Source of the DNA: Alphaproteobacteria bacterium | GTDB taxonomy: Bacteria > Pseudomonadota > Alphaproteobacteria > UBA2966 | Length of the DNA stretch: 64,000 nucleotides | Reading direction: 5' to 3' | Assembly (NCBI GenBank): GCA_018650465.1 | Contig: JABIFY010000020.1 | Span: 62,001 to 126,000 of the forward strand | Shown here: in pieces, positions 9,545 to 18,469 of the stretch | Numbering within the stretch: position 1 is the stretch's first letter | Layout of the letters: each line of letters begins with the position of its first letter | The notes under the pieces: model-generated | What the model saw: the letters and a program-made list of their open reading frames with translations, nothing else | Databases searched by the model: none | What the model was told of the DNA's origin: nothing | Translations under genes and position numbers: made by a program

Positions 9545-10282
9545 ATGAAAATAATTTCCAAAACTTCACGAATTTGTCTGACCATTTTCGGTCTGGCATT
9601 TGCCGCTGGTGCCTTGATGGTACATGCTCCTTCCGTCCAGGCGGGAGAACAACTGACGCTTGCAAGCGGCGCCAAACTTTATGACAAATGGTACAAAGTC
9701 ATCAAAGCGGCAGCGCCAAAGGTCTCTCATCCGGCCTATCCCGCCGACAAGAAATATGCCAGCAAACCAGGTGCGAACTGGCGTTGCAAGGAATGTCACG
9801 GCTGGGATGGCATGGGTAAAGATGGTGCCTACGCCGGCGGGAAACACTTCTCTGGAATCAAGGGCATTAACGGCATGAAAGGGGCTGACCCGGCCAAGGT
9901 AGTCGCGGTCCTCAAAGATGCCAACCATCTCTATGGTGACAAAATGAGCGGCGGCGACCTTGCCAAGGTCGCCCTGTTTGTCAGCCGCGGTCAAATCGAT
10001 TATAGCCGTTATATTGATAGCGCCACCAAGAAAGTCAAAGGTGGCAACGCCGCCAGAGGCGAAGAATACTACAATACAATATGCTCAAACTGCCACGGTC
10101 TCGATGGAATGCAACCCAAAGACATGGGCAAGCCGCTTGCCAAACAAATGGGCAACCCGTGGGAGGTCATGCACAAGATTCTCAATGGCCAACCGGGCGA
10201 ACAGATGCCGGCACTTCGGGCCTTGGATCGTCAAATCGTTGTCGACATCATGGCGCACATCTCGACGCTTCCGACGAATTAG
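9545..10282 (+). CDS. Periplasmic diheme c-type cytochrome
   Basis: 245 residues from the ATG preceding a good signal peptide (MKIISKTSR, hydrophobic core, VQAGE at about 31-35). Two CXXCH heme c sites are visible: CKECH at 81-85 and CSNCH at 180-184, each heading a small cytochrome c fold; GEQMPALR (about 218-225) could give an axial Met for the second heme. It is probably an electron carrier in the periplasm. No NNR box was seen upstream, so its membership of the denitrification set is uncertain even though it sits at its edge. Confidence 0.85.
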   Translation: MKIISKTSRICLTIFGLAFAAGALMVHAPSVQAGEQLTLASGAKLYDKWYKVIKAAAPKVSHPAYPADKKYASKPGANWRCKECHGWDGMGKDGAYAGGKHFSGIKGINGMKGADPAKVVAVLKDANHLYGDKMSGGDLAKVALFVSRGQIDYSRYIDSATKKVKGGNAARGEEYYNTICSNCHGLDGMQPKDMGKPLAKQMGNPWEVMHKILNGQPGEQMPALRALDRQIVVDIMAHISTLPTN

Positions 10283-10294
10283 TATTGTGTAAAA

Positions 10295-10347
10295 GCCACC
10301 GCTTGCCTGTCCTGCTTGTTTCAGCCTGGGGACTGGCAGGCGGTGGC
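10295..10347 (+). terminator. Strong hairpin after the diheme cytochrome gene
   Basis: Two 18-base arms (GCCACCGCTTGCCTGTCC and its near complement, two mismatches) begin 12 bases after the stop codon. Only a weak T-rich stretch (ATTTGT) follows. Probable terminator or 3' end stabiliser. Confidence 0.6.
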
Positions 10348-10465
10348 CATTTGTCACATTGAGTCCAGGCAAGTTCGTGTGATATCAATTGTTTAAGCTG
10401 ACTGATAAATCTGAACATTGTTTGCAATTTTGGAGGTAAAATCAGGACGCAAGGAGGTAAAGACA

Positions 10466-10906
10466 ATGTTGATCCATCACGTCACACGAACCAATGATAT
10501 TAGTGATAACGACGGCAAACCTGTAACGGCTTCGATTGATGCGCAAATCCTGACGACTATCGCGGATTTACATGAACACGGAATCGGCATTCTTCCCGTT
10601 TGTCTGGACGACGGTACTTTGTGCGGCATTATTTCGGAGCGGGATATCATGCGCGGACTTGCTCAGCATGGCCCGGCTGCCTTGAAAATGACGACCGGTG
10701 ATCTGATGACCAAAGATGTCGTGACGTGTACAAACGCCTGCAGCGTCAAGGATATTGTCGATCAGATGGCGGCAAACGGGTTTCGGCATATGCCTGTGGT
10801 CGACGGTGACAAGCCTGTCGGCGTTGTCAGCAGCAAGGACGTCATCGCCTACCTCGCTGAACGGTTATCGAAAAAAGAATTTACTTCCATGTCTTTCTGG
10901 ATCTAG
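10466..10906 (+). CDS. Tandem CBS-domain protein
   Basis: 146 residues. A strong AAGGAGG ribosome site lies seven bases before the chosen ATG. Two CBS motifs are visible, around GIGILPVCLDDGTLCGIISERDIMRGLAQHG in the first half and FRHMPVVDGDKPVGVVSSKDVI in the second, forming the Bateman module that binds adenine nucleotides. Stand-alone CBS proteins of this kind usually act as energy-status sensors of unknown partner. The stop is 8 bp from the start of the next gene, so the pair is likely co-transcribed. Confidence 0.85.
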   Translation: MLIHHVTRTNDISDNDGKPVTASIDAQILTTIADLHEHGIGILPVCLDDGTLCGIISERDIMRGLAQHGPAALKMTTGDLMTKDVVTCTNACSVKDIVDQMAANGFRHMPVVDGDKPVGVVSSKDVIAYLAERLSKKEFTSMSFWI

Positions 10907-10914
10907 CCCCGGAC

Positions 10915-12462
10915 ATGATTGTTGACGACCAGTCCGAGGTTATCGCTTTTCTCGACCAACCCGGAAGTTTTGGTCCGGACACCTCCGAAGTACAGCGTCT
11001 GGATACGCATGGCGCGGCGATTTTTCTGGCGGGCGATTATGCCTACAAGATGAAGCGCGCGGTCTATTTCGAATATATGGATTTTTCGACGCTGGACCGC
11101 CGACAAGATTGTTGTCAGGCAGAAGTTCGCCTGAACGCCCGGACGGCGCCGGATATCTATTTGGACGTCGTGGCAGTGACACGGCAGGCCGACGGTAATC
11201 TGGCCCTCGCCGGCACTGGTGAAAGCGTTGAATGGTTGGTGCGTATGCGCCGCTTCGCACAAAGCGATATTCTGGACAAGGTTGCCCTGCGCGGTGAATT
11301 CGACGAAACCCTTGCGCTGAAGGTGGCCGACATGGCTTGTGATTTTTTCGCTACGTCGAAAATCTATCTGGACGCAGACGCCAGTGACAGCATTCCCGAT
11401 ATTGTCGCTGAAACGGCCCGCCTGCTGCCGGATGGGATCGGCAGCATCTACACGCAGGCCGAAGTCAACGAGCTTTGTGATCGGCAACATGCAACAACGC
11501 AAGCATTGCTGGCTCCGTTAAAGCAACGGCGGCGCGAGGGGTTTGTGCGCCATTGCCACGGTGATTTTCATCTACGTAATATTTGCCTGTATAAGGGCGA
11601 GCCAACCCTGTTCGATGCCATCGAATTTAATGATCGACTGGCGATCAGCGACGTACTGTACGATCTTTCTTTCCTGCTAATGGATTTGCTCCATCGTGAT
11701 CTCAGGGAACCGACCAATCTGATCCTCAACCGATATCTTGAGCACACCGGTGATTACGACGGCATTCTTCTTTTGCGACTTTATCTTAGTGTGCGGGGCG
11801 GAATTCGTGCCTTCACTGCGATCCCGGCCGCCCTCAATCAGTCTGACGCGGAAGTTGCCGACCGCATCTCCAGGGATGCCAAAAACTATTTGGCGCTGGC
11901 CTGTGATTTCCTCAAATCGGCAGCACCGCAGCTGGTTGCAATCGGCGGCCTTTCGGGCAGCGGAAAATCAACCCAGGCGAAAAAGCTGGCGCCGAAACTA
12001 GGCGCGGCACCGGGGGCGATCATCCTGAGAAGTGACGTCGTTCGCAAATCCCTGATGGGCGTTGCCACGTCTTCAACCCTTGATGCCGGGGGGTACAGCG
12101 CGGAAGTTACGGCACAAGTTTATCAATTCCTGCGAACCAAGGCGGCGATGCTGTTGACTGCCGGTCACTCGGTGATCGTAGATGCCGTTCACGCCAGGGC
12201 CGAGGAACGCCAGATGATTGAAGCCGTTGCAGCTCGATCAGGTGTGCCGTTCAAAGGACTGTGGCTTGCACCTCCCGGTGATGTCATGGAAGCCCGGCTT
12301 GAAACACGTCACAACGATGCTTCGGACGCAACCGTCGAAATTCTTCACCAACAGCAATCCTACGATCTTGGTGAGATGACGTGGACGGAATTGCCATCGG
12401 CCGAAGACCGGGACGAAACCGCTGGCGCAATTTCAAAGGTAATTGATCAAGTTTTTGATTAG
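10915..12462 (+). CDS. Bifunctional aminoglycoside phosphotransferase-like / AAA-family kinase
   Basis: 515 residues in two parts. The first 330 residues have an APH-like phosphotransferase fold, with the catalytic-loop pattern HCHGDFHLRNICLY and the metal-binding FDAIEFND. The second part starts with a P-loop, GGLSGSGKSTQAKKLA at about residue 343, followed by an LRSDVVRKS segment and a small kinase domain of the AAA_33/zeta-like type. Proteins of this two-domain kind are widespread in proteobacteria and have no firm function. It follows the CBS-domain gene by 8 bp and does not obviously belong to the nitrite cluster around it. Confidence 0.82.
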   Translation: MIVDDQSEVIAFLDQPGSFGPDTSEVQRLDTHGAAIFLAGDYAYKMKRAVYFEYMDFSTLDRRQDCCQAEVRLNARTAPDIYLDVVAVTRQADGNLALAGTGESVEWLVRMRRFAQSDILDKVALRGEFDETLALKVADMACDFFATSKIYLDADASDSIPDIVAETARLLPDGIGSIYTQAEVNELCDRQHATTQALLAPLKQRRREGFVRHCHGDFHLRNICLYKGEPTLFDAIEFNDRLAISDVLYDLSFLLMDLLHRDLREPTNLILNRYLEHTGDYDGILLLRLYLSVRGGIRAFTAIPAALNQSDAEVADRISRDAKNYLALACDFLKSAAPQLVAIGGLSGSGKSTQAKKLAPKLGAAPGAIILRSDVVRKSLMGVATSSTLDAGGYSAEVTAQVYQFLRTKAAMLLTAGHSVIVDAVHARAEERQMIEAVAARSGVPFKGLWLAPPGDVMEARLETRHNDASDATVEILHQQQSYDLGEMTWTELPSAEDRDETAGAISKVIDQVFD

Positions 12463-12544
12463 GTCAGCGTCATGGGGGAGTATCGGGATGAACGATCAGC
12501 AAAAACACCGCAGGGCATATCAAGCCATGTCCAAAGCGGACCTC

Positions 12545-12979
12545 TTAGTCAACGACCCTGACGAAGCCACGCATATCCTCCTGATCCCAGTGGGGGCCGC
12601 ATAAATAGGGGTATTCGCCCGGTGTGATGAAGGGAAATTCCCACTGCTCTTCCGGGAAAAAACGCTCTGATTCAGCCTCGCCTGCCTGCTTTAACCAAAC
12701 ACTGTGGCTGGTGCGCTTGTCGACATTGACCCAGCGTACCGTTGTCCCTGGTTTGACGGTCACGTTTCGCGGACAGAAGGTGTATTTGTAAAGTTTAACG
12801 ATAACGACGCCGTCGTCTTTGGCATCCGGGTAAAGTTCCTGATAGCGCGCGTCGGCCTTGGCACAAATCTTTTTCTGTTGGGCTGATACCGTCTGGTCGC
12901 CCGCCTGCGCACCGCTCGCAGCTGTCAAAACAGCCGCGAGCGCTACGCAAATGATCTTCGACTTATTGTTTGACCACAT
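12545..12979 (-). CDS. Secreted cupredoxin (plastocyanin-like) copper protein
   Basis: 144 residues with a signal peptide (SGAQAGD at about 22-28). The type 1 copper ligands are clear: His92 in TSHSVW, Cys127 and His130 in LCGPHW, and Met136 in EDMRG. It overlaps the end of the multiheme cytochrome gene by 17 bp, so the two are made together. A small blue copper protein of this type could carry electrons from the multiheme cytochrome to a cytochrome cd1 nitrite reductase, as azurin and pseudoazurin do. The N-terminal 40 residues before the copper fold contain an extra Cys-containing segment (KKICAKADARY) of unknown role. Confidence 0.86.
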   Translation of the reverse strand: MWSNNKSKIICVALAAVLTAASGAQAGDQTVSAQQKKICAKADARYQELYPDAKDDGVVIVKLYKYTFCPRNVTVKPGTTVRWVNVDKRTSHSVWLKQAGEAESERFFPEEQWEFPFITPGEYPYLCGPHWDQEDMRGFVRVVD

Positions 12980-14741
12980 TGATCTCCGCTTCCGGATTGT
13001 CCAGTTCCAGCTTGTATTCAAGGGATACATGGTGGAACCGGGCAGAGGTGTAATCATCATGGATGGCAAAGCCCATGGTGTAGGTTTTGCCAGCTTCGAT
13101 GCTGACGCCACCGGGTTTGTCAGCCTTTAGAGGACGGGTAATGATCACTGTCCATTTTCCGTCTTTCAGGCTGCCAGAGGCGCTGATGTTGTCCGCATAT
13201 TTTAGCAATCTTTGAGCCAGAATTGAACCGCTTTCGGCTTTTTCTGATCCGCTTTTGTAACGCATCAGGTCCATGAAAGCACCTTGCTCACGCAGGGCGT
13301 CCATGTCGGCCTTGTCGATCAACTTGTCCCAGGCACCACGTGGCTTACCGTTTTTGCCTTTGTATTCAAACTCGCTGCGGCTGTCTGGCAAGTATTTGGT
13401 GACTCCGTCTTTTAAGTTGATTACCTCGCCCAAGGCACCGGCAGCTGCAAGCGCATCTGCTTTTGGTGCATCCGGCATGTAACGTGAATCGTGGTGACAG
13501 GTTGCCCAGCATCCTGTGAACCCGGCCATCTCGACGGCTTCATCATCAAACATTACGGCCAGTTTGATCTGGTTTTCCGGATCCATCTTGCCGCCATCTG
13601 CAAAAGGTACAGGTGTGTGTCCAACATCGGGCCATTCAAAGCGCAGGGTCAGGTTTTCACCGTCATGCTTTGCCTTGACGTCGACCGGGATGCTACCGCG
13701 TTTGCCGGGGATCGGCGTGGCTTCGGCTTTTTCACCAGAGACAATCTTGGCACCCATGTCGGCTTCTTCACCCTTGTGACATTCCTGACAGCGATCATTG
13801 ATCCGGCGAACGGCGCGTCCGCCACCATGATCCCGGCCATTGAAAACCCACTCGATGGAGGCCTGTCCTGGATAGAACAGTGTGATTTCTGTGCTCTTGA
13901 TTGCAGACCAATCACCACTGGATCCCGTGCCGGCACTGGCACCTCCTGAGGCAGCAGTTGCTGCGGCAGCTTGTTGCTTGGCGGCTTCTTCAGCTGCTTT
14001 CTTAGCTGCTTCAACGGCTTCAGCTTCGGCCTTTGCCTTTGCTTCGGCAGCAGCTTTTTCTGCGGCAGCCGCTGCCGCCGCTTTCGCAGCTTCTCTTTCA
14101 GCCTTGATGCGGGTTTCTTCAGCCTTGGACATCAGGCGGCGTTTGTCAGCCTTGCCATCATAGGGGTCATCATCTTCGTCCAGCAGTTTGTGCACTGGCC
14201 GGTGGGCGATGCCCTTGTGACAATCAATACAGGTCAGGTTCTCGGCGCGCGCAGCGATATGACGCTTTTGGGCGCGGCGCTTTTGCAGTGTGCTCGACAT
14301 CGCTTCCCAGGAGTGGCAGTTGCGGCACTCGCGACTATCAGATTCCTTCATGGCCTTCCAGACATTCTTTGCCAGGGTCAGGCGTTTGTCTTCAAATTTC
14401 TCGGGCGTGTCGATGGTGCCCAGGGCTTTGTGTAGCAATTCGTTTGAGGCCTGGATCTTGCGTGTGACCTTATGGACCCAAGGGTCGGGCACGTGGCAGT
14501 CAGAACAGGTGGCACGCACGCCGGTGCGGTTTTCGTAGTGGATGGTTTCCTTGTACTCGGCGTAGACGTTTTCTTCCATCTCGTGACAGGAAACACAGAA
14601 TTCCATTGTGTTGGTGGCTTCCATGGCGGTGTTGAAGCCACCCCAGAAGATGATACCGGCGAGACCGCCAACGATGAAGATTGCACCCCATGTGTAGCGT
14701 GCGGTTGGCTGCCAGAACCATTTGAGCAAACGTAAAATCAT
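12963..14741 (-). CDS. NapC/NirT-type tetraheme cytochrome fused to a second heme-binding domain
   Basis: 592 residues. A single N-terminal membrane helix (about 17-35) is followed by four CXXCH sites (49-53, 79-83, 139-143, 171-175), the NapC/NirT pattern for taking electrons from quinol and passing them to periplasmic reductases. Then comes a long Ala/Glu/Lys-rich segment (about 205-265), probably a helical spacer, and a C-terminal domain of about 310 residues. That domain has CQECH (318-322) and CWATCH (411-416), the last an unusual CX3CH site, and resembles ethylbenzene-dehydrogenase gamma-type heme folds. The cd1 gene precedes it on the same strand, with a terminator-like hairpin between. 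It probably feeds that nitrite reductase, directly or via the cupredoxin. Confidence 0.85.
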   Translation of the reverse strand: MILRLLKWFWQPTARYTWGAIFIVGGLAGIIFWGGFNTAMEATNTMEFCVSCHEMEENVYAEYKETIHYENRTGVRATCSDCHVPDPWVHKVTRKIQASNELLHKALGTIDTPEKFEDKRLTLAKNVWKAMKESDSRECRNCHSWEAMSSTLQKRRAQKRHIAARAENLTCIDCHKGIAHRPVHKLLDEDDDPYDGKADKRRLMSKAEETRIKAEREAAKAAAAAAAEKAAAEAKAKAEAEAVEAAKKAAEEAAKQQAAAATAASGGASAGTGSSGDWSAIKSTEITLFYPGQASIEWVFNGRDHGGGRAVRRINDRCQECHKGEEADMGAKIVSGEKAEATPIPGKRGSIPVDVKAKHDGENLTLRFEWPDVGHTPVPFADGGKMDPENQIKLAVMFDDEAVEMAGFTGCWATCHHDSRYMPDAPKADALAAAGALGEVINLKDGVTKYLPDSRSEFEYKGKNGKPRGAWDKLIDKADMDALREQGAFMDLMRYKSGSEKAESGSILAQRLLKYADNISASGSLKDGKWTVIITRPLKADKPGGVSIEAGKTYTMGFAIHDDYTSARFHHVSLEYKLELDNPEAEINVVKQ

Positions 14742-14820
14742 GTGTCCCTCTTTTCACCCCTGCAGGATGAAGTCTCCGGAAGTGTTGAAACGTAAAAATT
14801 CTAAACAAGTATTCACCTGG

Positions 14821-14851
14821 AAAAAGAGGTGGAAGCCATTGCCCCCACCTC
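14821..14851 (-). terminator. Rho-independent terminator after the first cd1 gene
   Basis: On the minus strand GAGGTGG, a short loop and CCACCTC are followed by TTTTT. It lies 24 bases after the stop codon of the cd1 gene and before the multiheme cytochrome gene, so transcription of the latter may depend on read-through or its own promoter. Confidence 0.7.
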
Positions 14852-14874
14852 TCAATTTCAGGTCAGTTCGACAT

Positions 14875-16485
14875 TTATGTCCGGTGATGTCCCCGGTTTG
14901 AAACATTGAACTTGCCGGTTGGTGTTTCCAGACCTTTGACCCGTGTCTTTTCTTTCAGGGTCTTTGTGTCATAGACAACCAGCTCGCCTTTCAGCCAGTT
15001 TTTCTTGCCACCACGAACCCAGACAGAGATCCAGAATTCTGAACCGTCTGCATTGAACTCGGTGTGGGTCGCAAGTGCCTTGTCAATTTCCGTCACCCGG
15101 ATCGTCTTGACGATCTTGCGTGTCTTCTTGTCCAGCACCTTGATAGATTGTTGAACTTCAGGATCAGGATGTTTGGTCTGATCGAAGATCACATAAGGTG
15201 AGTTCGGATGTGTCCGGATGAACAGGCCAGGGCCGTCAGATTCAACCGAATAACAAGTCTTCCAGGCTTGGTCAGGATGACCTTTGGGATCGTTGCCCCA
15301 CATGGTGACTTTGCCTTCACCCAAGTGGGTGGTACCGGCAACAGGGCCACATTTCGGATCAACCCAGTTGGCACCAGGACCCGGATGCGGTTTCTTGCCT
15401 GTGACAAGTGAACCAACAGCCTTACGGGTTTCGGTGTCGATGAATTCCATCCGGTTCGAGGCATTGGCCGCGATCTGGAAGTAACGCTGGGACGGATCAA
15501 AGAAGCCGTCATGCAGGAATTTGTGGGTGTTCTGCTGCTCGATGCGCAGATTGTCCAGATCGGAATAATCGCCCTGCCACATTTGACCCAGTTCCTTAAC
15601 AGCAACCATCCATGTCGGTGCGTTCGGTGTGTTGTAAATGGCGGCCACGCGGGCTTCGTTTACATAATCACCGTCGACATTGACGCCACGTGTGGAAACC
15701 ACCTTCAGGGGCTCCATGGTTTCGGCATCAAGGATGACGAAGTGAGGCGGCCAGTAACCACCACCGATGACGTATTTGTCTTTCCATTTCCCGTAGTGGG
15801 AAACAGCAACGTCACGGGCATCAGATGCGATCTGGGCTTCGGCCACCATTGCAGGCGGGTTCATCCACAAATCGATTTTGGTCATCTTGCCGTCGCGGCC
15901 CTGGGTAAACCAGAAGCGACCATCAGAAGATTCCTTCATCACGTGAACAGCATAACCGGAGTCAATCTTGACGACGATTTCTTTGGTGTCGCCATCGATA
16001 ACACCAATTTTGCCGGCATCACGCAGGATGACCATGAAGAAGTTTTTCCAATTGCGCTTGTGCATTGGCTTCGTGGGATAGTCTGCTGGCTTGATGTAGG
16101 TTTTCCAGCGCTTTTTCATTTCGGCAAGGCCGAGTTCTGCGGGCGGTGGTACGTCCATCTGGATGTAGGTGGCGAGGTTCTTGATCTGCTTTTTGCTAAA
16201 CAGATCATCGAAGTTGTTCATACCGCCTTCAGTACCGATCGTAATGATCTTCTCAAGGCGCTTCTGGCCAAGCTTTTTGGTCAGCTTGGGCTCCAGGCTT
16301 TTACCTGTCGCACCTTTCCGCAGTGCACCGTGACAACCGGCACAGCGCTGGAAATACAGCTGTTTGGACTCTTCAAAGTCCTTTTCTGATAGTGTCGGTT
16401 CGGCGGCCCTTGCGGTTCCAGCCGAGCCAACGAAGGTAAGTCCGGCCAAGGCCAGAGCAGTTACCATCAACGGGGTTTTCATCAT
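14875..16485 (-). CDS. nirS: Cytochrome cd1 nitrite reductase (second, divergent NirS)
   Basis: 536 residues with a signal peptide (TARAAEP at about 24-30). An N-terminal cytochrome c domain carries CAGCH (48-52), followed by the eight-bladed d1 propeller. The proximal d1 ligand His181 (GYAVHVM) and the two distal catalytic histidines His367 (KPHPGPGAN) and His387 (TTHLGE) are all present, so it should reduce nitrite to NO. It differs clearly from the other cd1 protein in this window: WVDPKCGPVAGTTH against [14 protein letters not shown], a longer propeller C-terminal part and a different tail. Downstream lie the NirT-type cytochrome and cupredoxin. An NNR box is about 320 bp upstream. Alternatively it is a specialised paralogue. 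Confidence 0.9.
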   Translation of the reverse strand: MMKTPLMVTALALAGLTFVGSAGTARAAEPTLSEKDFEESKQLYFQRCAGCHGALRKGATGKSLEPKLTKKLGQKRLEKIITIGTEGGMNNFDDLFSKKQIKNLATYIQMDVPPPAELGLAEMKKRWKTYIKPADYPTKPMHKRNWKNFFMVILRDAGKIGVIDGDTKEIVVKIDSGYAVHVMKESSDGRFWFTQGRDGKMTKIDLWMNPPAMVAEAQIASDARDVAVSHYGKWKDKYVIGGGYWPPHFVILDAETMEPLKVVSTRGVNVDGDYVNEARVAAIYNTPNAPTWMVAVKELGQMWQGDYSDLDNLRIEQQNTHKFLHDGFFDPSQRYFQIAANASNRMEFIDTETRKAVGSLVTGKKPHPGPGANWVDPKCGPVAGTTHLGEGKVTMWGNDPKGHPDQAWKTCYSVESDGPGLFIRTHPNSPYVIFDQTKHPDPEVQQSIKVLDKKTRKIVKTIRVTEIDKALATHTEFNADGSEFWISVWVRGGKKNWLKGELVVYDTKTLKEKTRVKGLETPTGKFNVSNRGHHRT

Positions 16486-16797
16486 GTGTTATCGCCTCCA
16501 AATGGCAGATATTTTGGTAACAGATTCGCCCAGAATTTTTCGCCAACCTCTGTGACACTTGTATGTCGACGGAATCGATGGTTTTGAGAATTCATTCTGA
16601 ACGTCGTGTGGTTGGGGCGTGGCAGTGCCGTCGGGCCACAGGACCGCAAAACCGAAAAACACTTCTGGTTTGTGGGTCGACTAGACGACATTCTTACCTC
16701 CATAGCCCCTCGCCAAACTGAATACCGGATCACGTTGAACCGGCTGTCGTTTGTACGGTTAATGAACGATGCGTAGCACGGCCTTTGAGGGCTAAAT

Positions 16798-16811
16798 TTG
16801 ACTATGGTCAA
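16798..16811. promoter_or_regulatory. NNR/Dnr box
   Basis: TTGACTATGGTCAA, a perfect TTGAC-N4-GTCAA site. It lies about 313 bases upstream of the divergent cd1 gene start and 283 upstream of the NirN-like gene. Confidence 0.7.
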
Positions 16812-16933
16812 GCGTCGATCTGCCGGTCGATATTGCCCTGACGAGGTGACGGGCCCGGGTCCAGATCGGGTACAAAAAACAGATGCTTGAAGTGAACTTT
16901 GTCCTTGAATATCATAAGGTTAATTACTTGACT

Positions 16934-16947
16934 TGATATAAGTCAAT
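16934..16947. promoter_or_regulatory. NNR/Dnr box
   Basis: TTGATATAAGTCAA, a perfect TTGAT-N4-GTCAA site about 146 bases before the start of the NirN-like gene, in an AT-rich promoter region. Confidence 0.72.
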
Positions 16948-17093
16948 TGTAAAAAACCTATATATTACGGATACTAGCGACCCATTGACGCAGTGCAGCA
17001 TTCAAGCTCGTATTAAGCTGTCCAGGCGTGATACCCAGAGAGAGAAATTACATCAATCCGGTCTCACTCAGACAATTGAACTGGCATCTGGAT

Positions 17094-18284
17094 ATGAAAT
17101 TGCGCGCATTCAAGGCCCTTATTCCTGTTTTGACGACCGCTTGGGTGCTGGCGGCGGTTGTGCCAGTGCAGGCTTTCGATACGATGGCCGAAATAGCCGG
17201 TTCCAGGGTCGAATACCAGCTTTCAAGCGAACCTCTGAACGAGCTTTCCGGTAATTTGGCGTTCGTTGCGCCGGATGGCCGTCACATTACGACGCGAAAC
17301 GCGGGTTCCCGGAAAACCGGCGTGATCAGGACGGCACACAAAATCAAGGGCAAGGTGATCACCTCTTTGGGCGGGCGCTATTTATTTGCGCTCTCGGATG
17401 ACGGCTGGATCAGCAAGTTTGACCTGGCATTTGCGCAGCTTGTTGCAAAGATCCGTGTCGGTCAAAAATCCAGCAATATTGCGATCTCTGCCGAAGGCAA
17501 ATGGTTGCTGGCAGGCAATCTAAAGCCGCACACACTTGTGGTTCTGGACACCAGGAACTTGCGGCCCTTCAAGATCATCGCTACCAGCGATGGCAAGGGC
17601 AAAAGTTCTGCTGTCCGCGCCGTCTATGCGTCACCTGCCCGTCAGGCTTTCATCGTGGCCCTGAAGGATCTTCCACAAATATGGGAGCTTTCATGGGACC
17701 CGGAAGCGGCCCCGGTTTATGGCAGTTTTGTCCACAGTTTCAGGGTAGGTCATGTTGAGGGTGTTGTGGTTGAAGACCAGCCCTTCGCCCGTCGCCGCCT
17801 CGATCTGAAGATAAACCTGCACGACCTGATCCTGGACCCAGCCGGGGCCGAGGTCATTGGAAGAGTGAGTGGAAGTGCCGCGAGTGTTGTCTATAATCTG
17901 GACGCCCGCCGCAAGGTCGCTGATCTGAATTTCAAGGATACCCCGCATTTTGGTGCCGGGCGGATATGGCAAATTGATGAACGCGTTTTATTGGCTGTGC
18001 CGCACCTTGACCAGCCCATGGTCACTATCATTGACTCGGAAAACTGGAAAACTGTCCGGCAAATAAAGACGGCCGGACCCGGCTATTTTCTGCCCCAGGG
18101 CATAAGCGACAAAGATCTCCGGTTCAGAATTTTGTCTGGCCCGGCAAAAAGCACAATCCAGATGATTGGTAAACGGTCCCTGGAAATTACCGGGACAAAC
18201 AACCCCTCAGCAGTAAACTCACTGGCAAGTGGAATTCCCGCGGCCGTGCCACTGGTCGATGGCCTGATCATCCATGCGGACTGA
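17094..18284 (+). CDS. NirN-like heme d1 propeller protein lacking the cytochrome c domain
   Basis: 396 residues from the ATG that begins a signal peptide (MKLRAFKAL, hydrophobic core, VPVQAF). There is no CXXCH. The body aligns by eye with the d1 propeller of NirN: DGWISKFDL against DGWVSKYDL, GNLKPHTLVVLDTRNLRPFKII against GNTLPHTLVALSAETLRPIKVI, and a pair of histidines in TPHFGAGRIW and AVPHLDQPM like the distal pair in NirN. The last blade looks truncated, since the conserved PSGKYNVWN ending is missing. It probably binds heme d1 or a precursor in the periplasm, acting as a carrier or assembly factor. It may instead be a decaying duplicate. NNR box upstream. Confidence 0.75.
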   Translation: MKLRAFKALIPVLTTAWVLAAVVPVQAFDTMAEIAGSRVEYQLSSEPLNELSGNLAFVAPDGRHITTRNAGSRKTGVIRTAHKIKGKVITSLGGRYLFALSDDGWISKFDLAFAQLVAKIRVGQKSSNIAISAEGKWLLAGNLKPHTLVVLDTRNLRPFKIIATSDGKGKSSAVRAVYASPARQAFIVALKDLPQIWELSWDPEAAPVYGSFVHSFRVGHVEGVVVEDQPFARRRLDLKINLHDLILDPAGAEVIGRVSGSAASVVYNLDARRKVADLNFKDTPHFGAGRIWQIDERVLLAVPHLDQPMVTIIDSENWKTVRQIKTAGPGYFLPQGISDKDLRFRILSGPAKSTIQMIGKRSLEITGTNNPSAVNSLASGIPAAVPLVDGLIIHAD

Positions 18285-18469
18285 ACGACCCTGAAAAACT
18301 GAACGAACCTGAATAGATGAGAGGTTACAAAGGCAACGGTCATCTACTGCGGCATCCTGCTTGGCTTTCATCCCTTTAACGCCCGGTCCTTCAGGAAGTT
18401 GATGAAGAGCATTGATCCCGATCACGTAAAGTTTGAAACTGCCGCATCGCCTGGGAGGGTCGCCGCAGA

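Larger units (their letters stand above)
16486..17093. other. Divergent intergenic region with two NNR boxes
   Basis: 608 bases between the cd1 gene (minus) and the NirN-like gene (plus). It has two perfect NNR-type boxes and no convincing gene. The 310 bases between the first box and the cd1 start imply a long leader or an additional promoter; no hairpin of note was seen there. Confidence 0.6.

Noticed and set aside
12488-12604. 38-codon reading frame with an ATG after GGGGGAG, between the kinase gene and the cupredoxin gene
   Set aside because: It runs antisense into the cupredoxin gene, has no recognisable motif, and is more likely chance.
18412-18425. Fnr-like site TTGATCCCGATCAC upstream of the serine hydrolase gene
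   Set aside because: One mismatch and the ATCA half differ from the GTCAA class of the island; no functional link to that gene.
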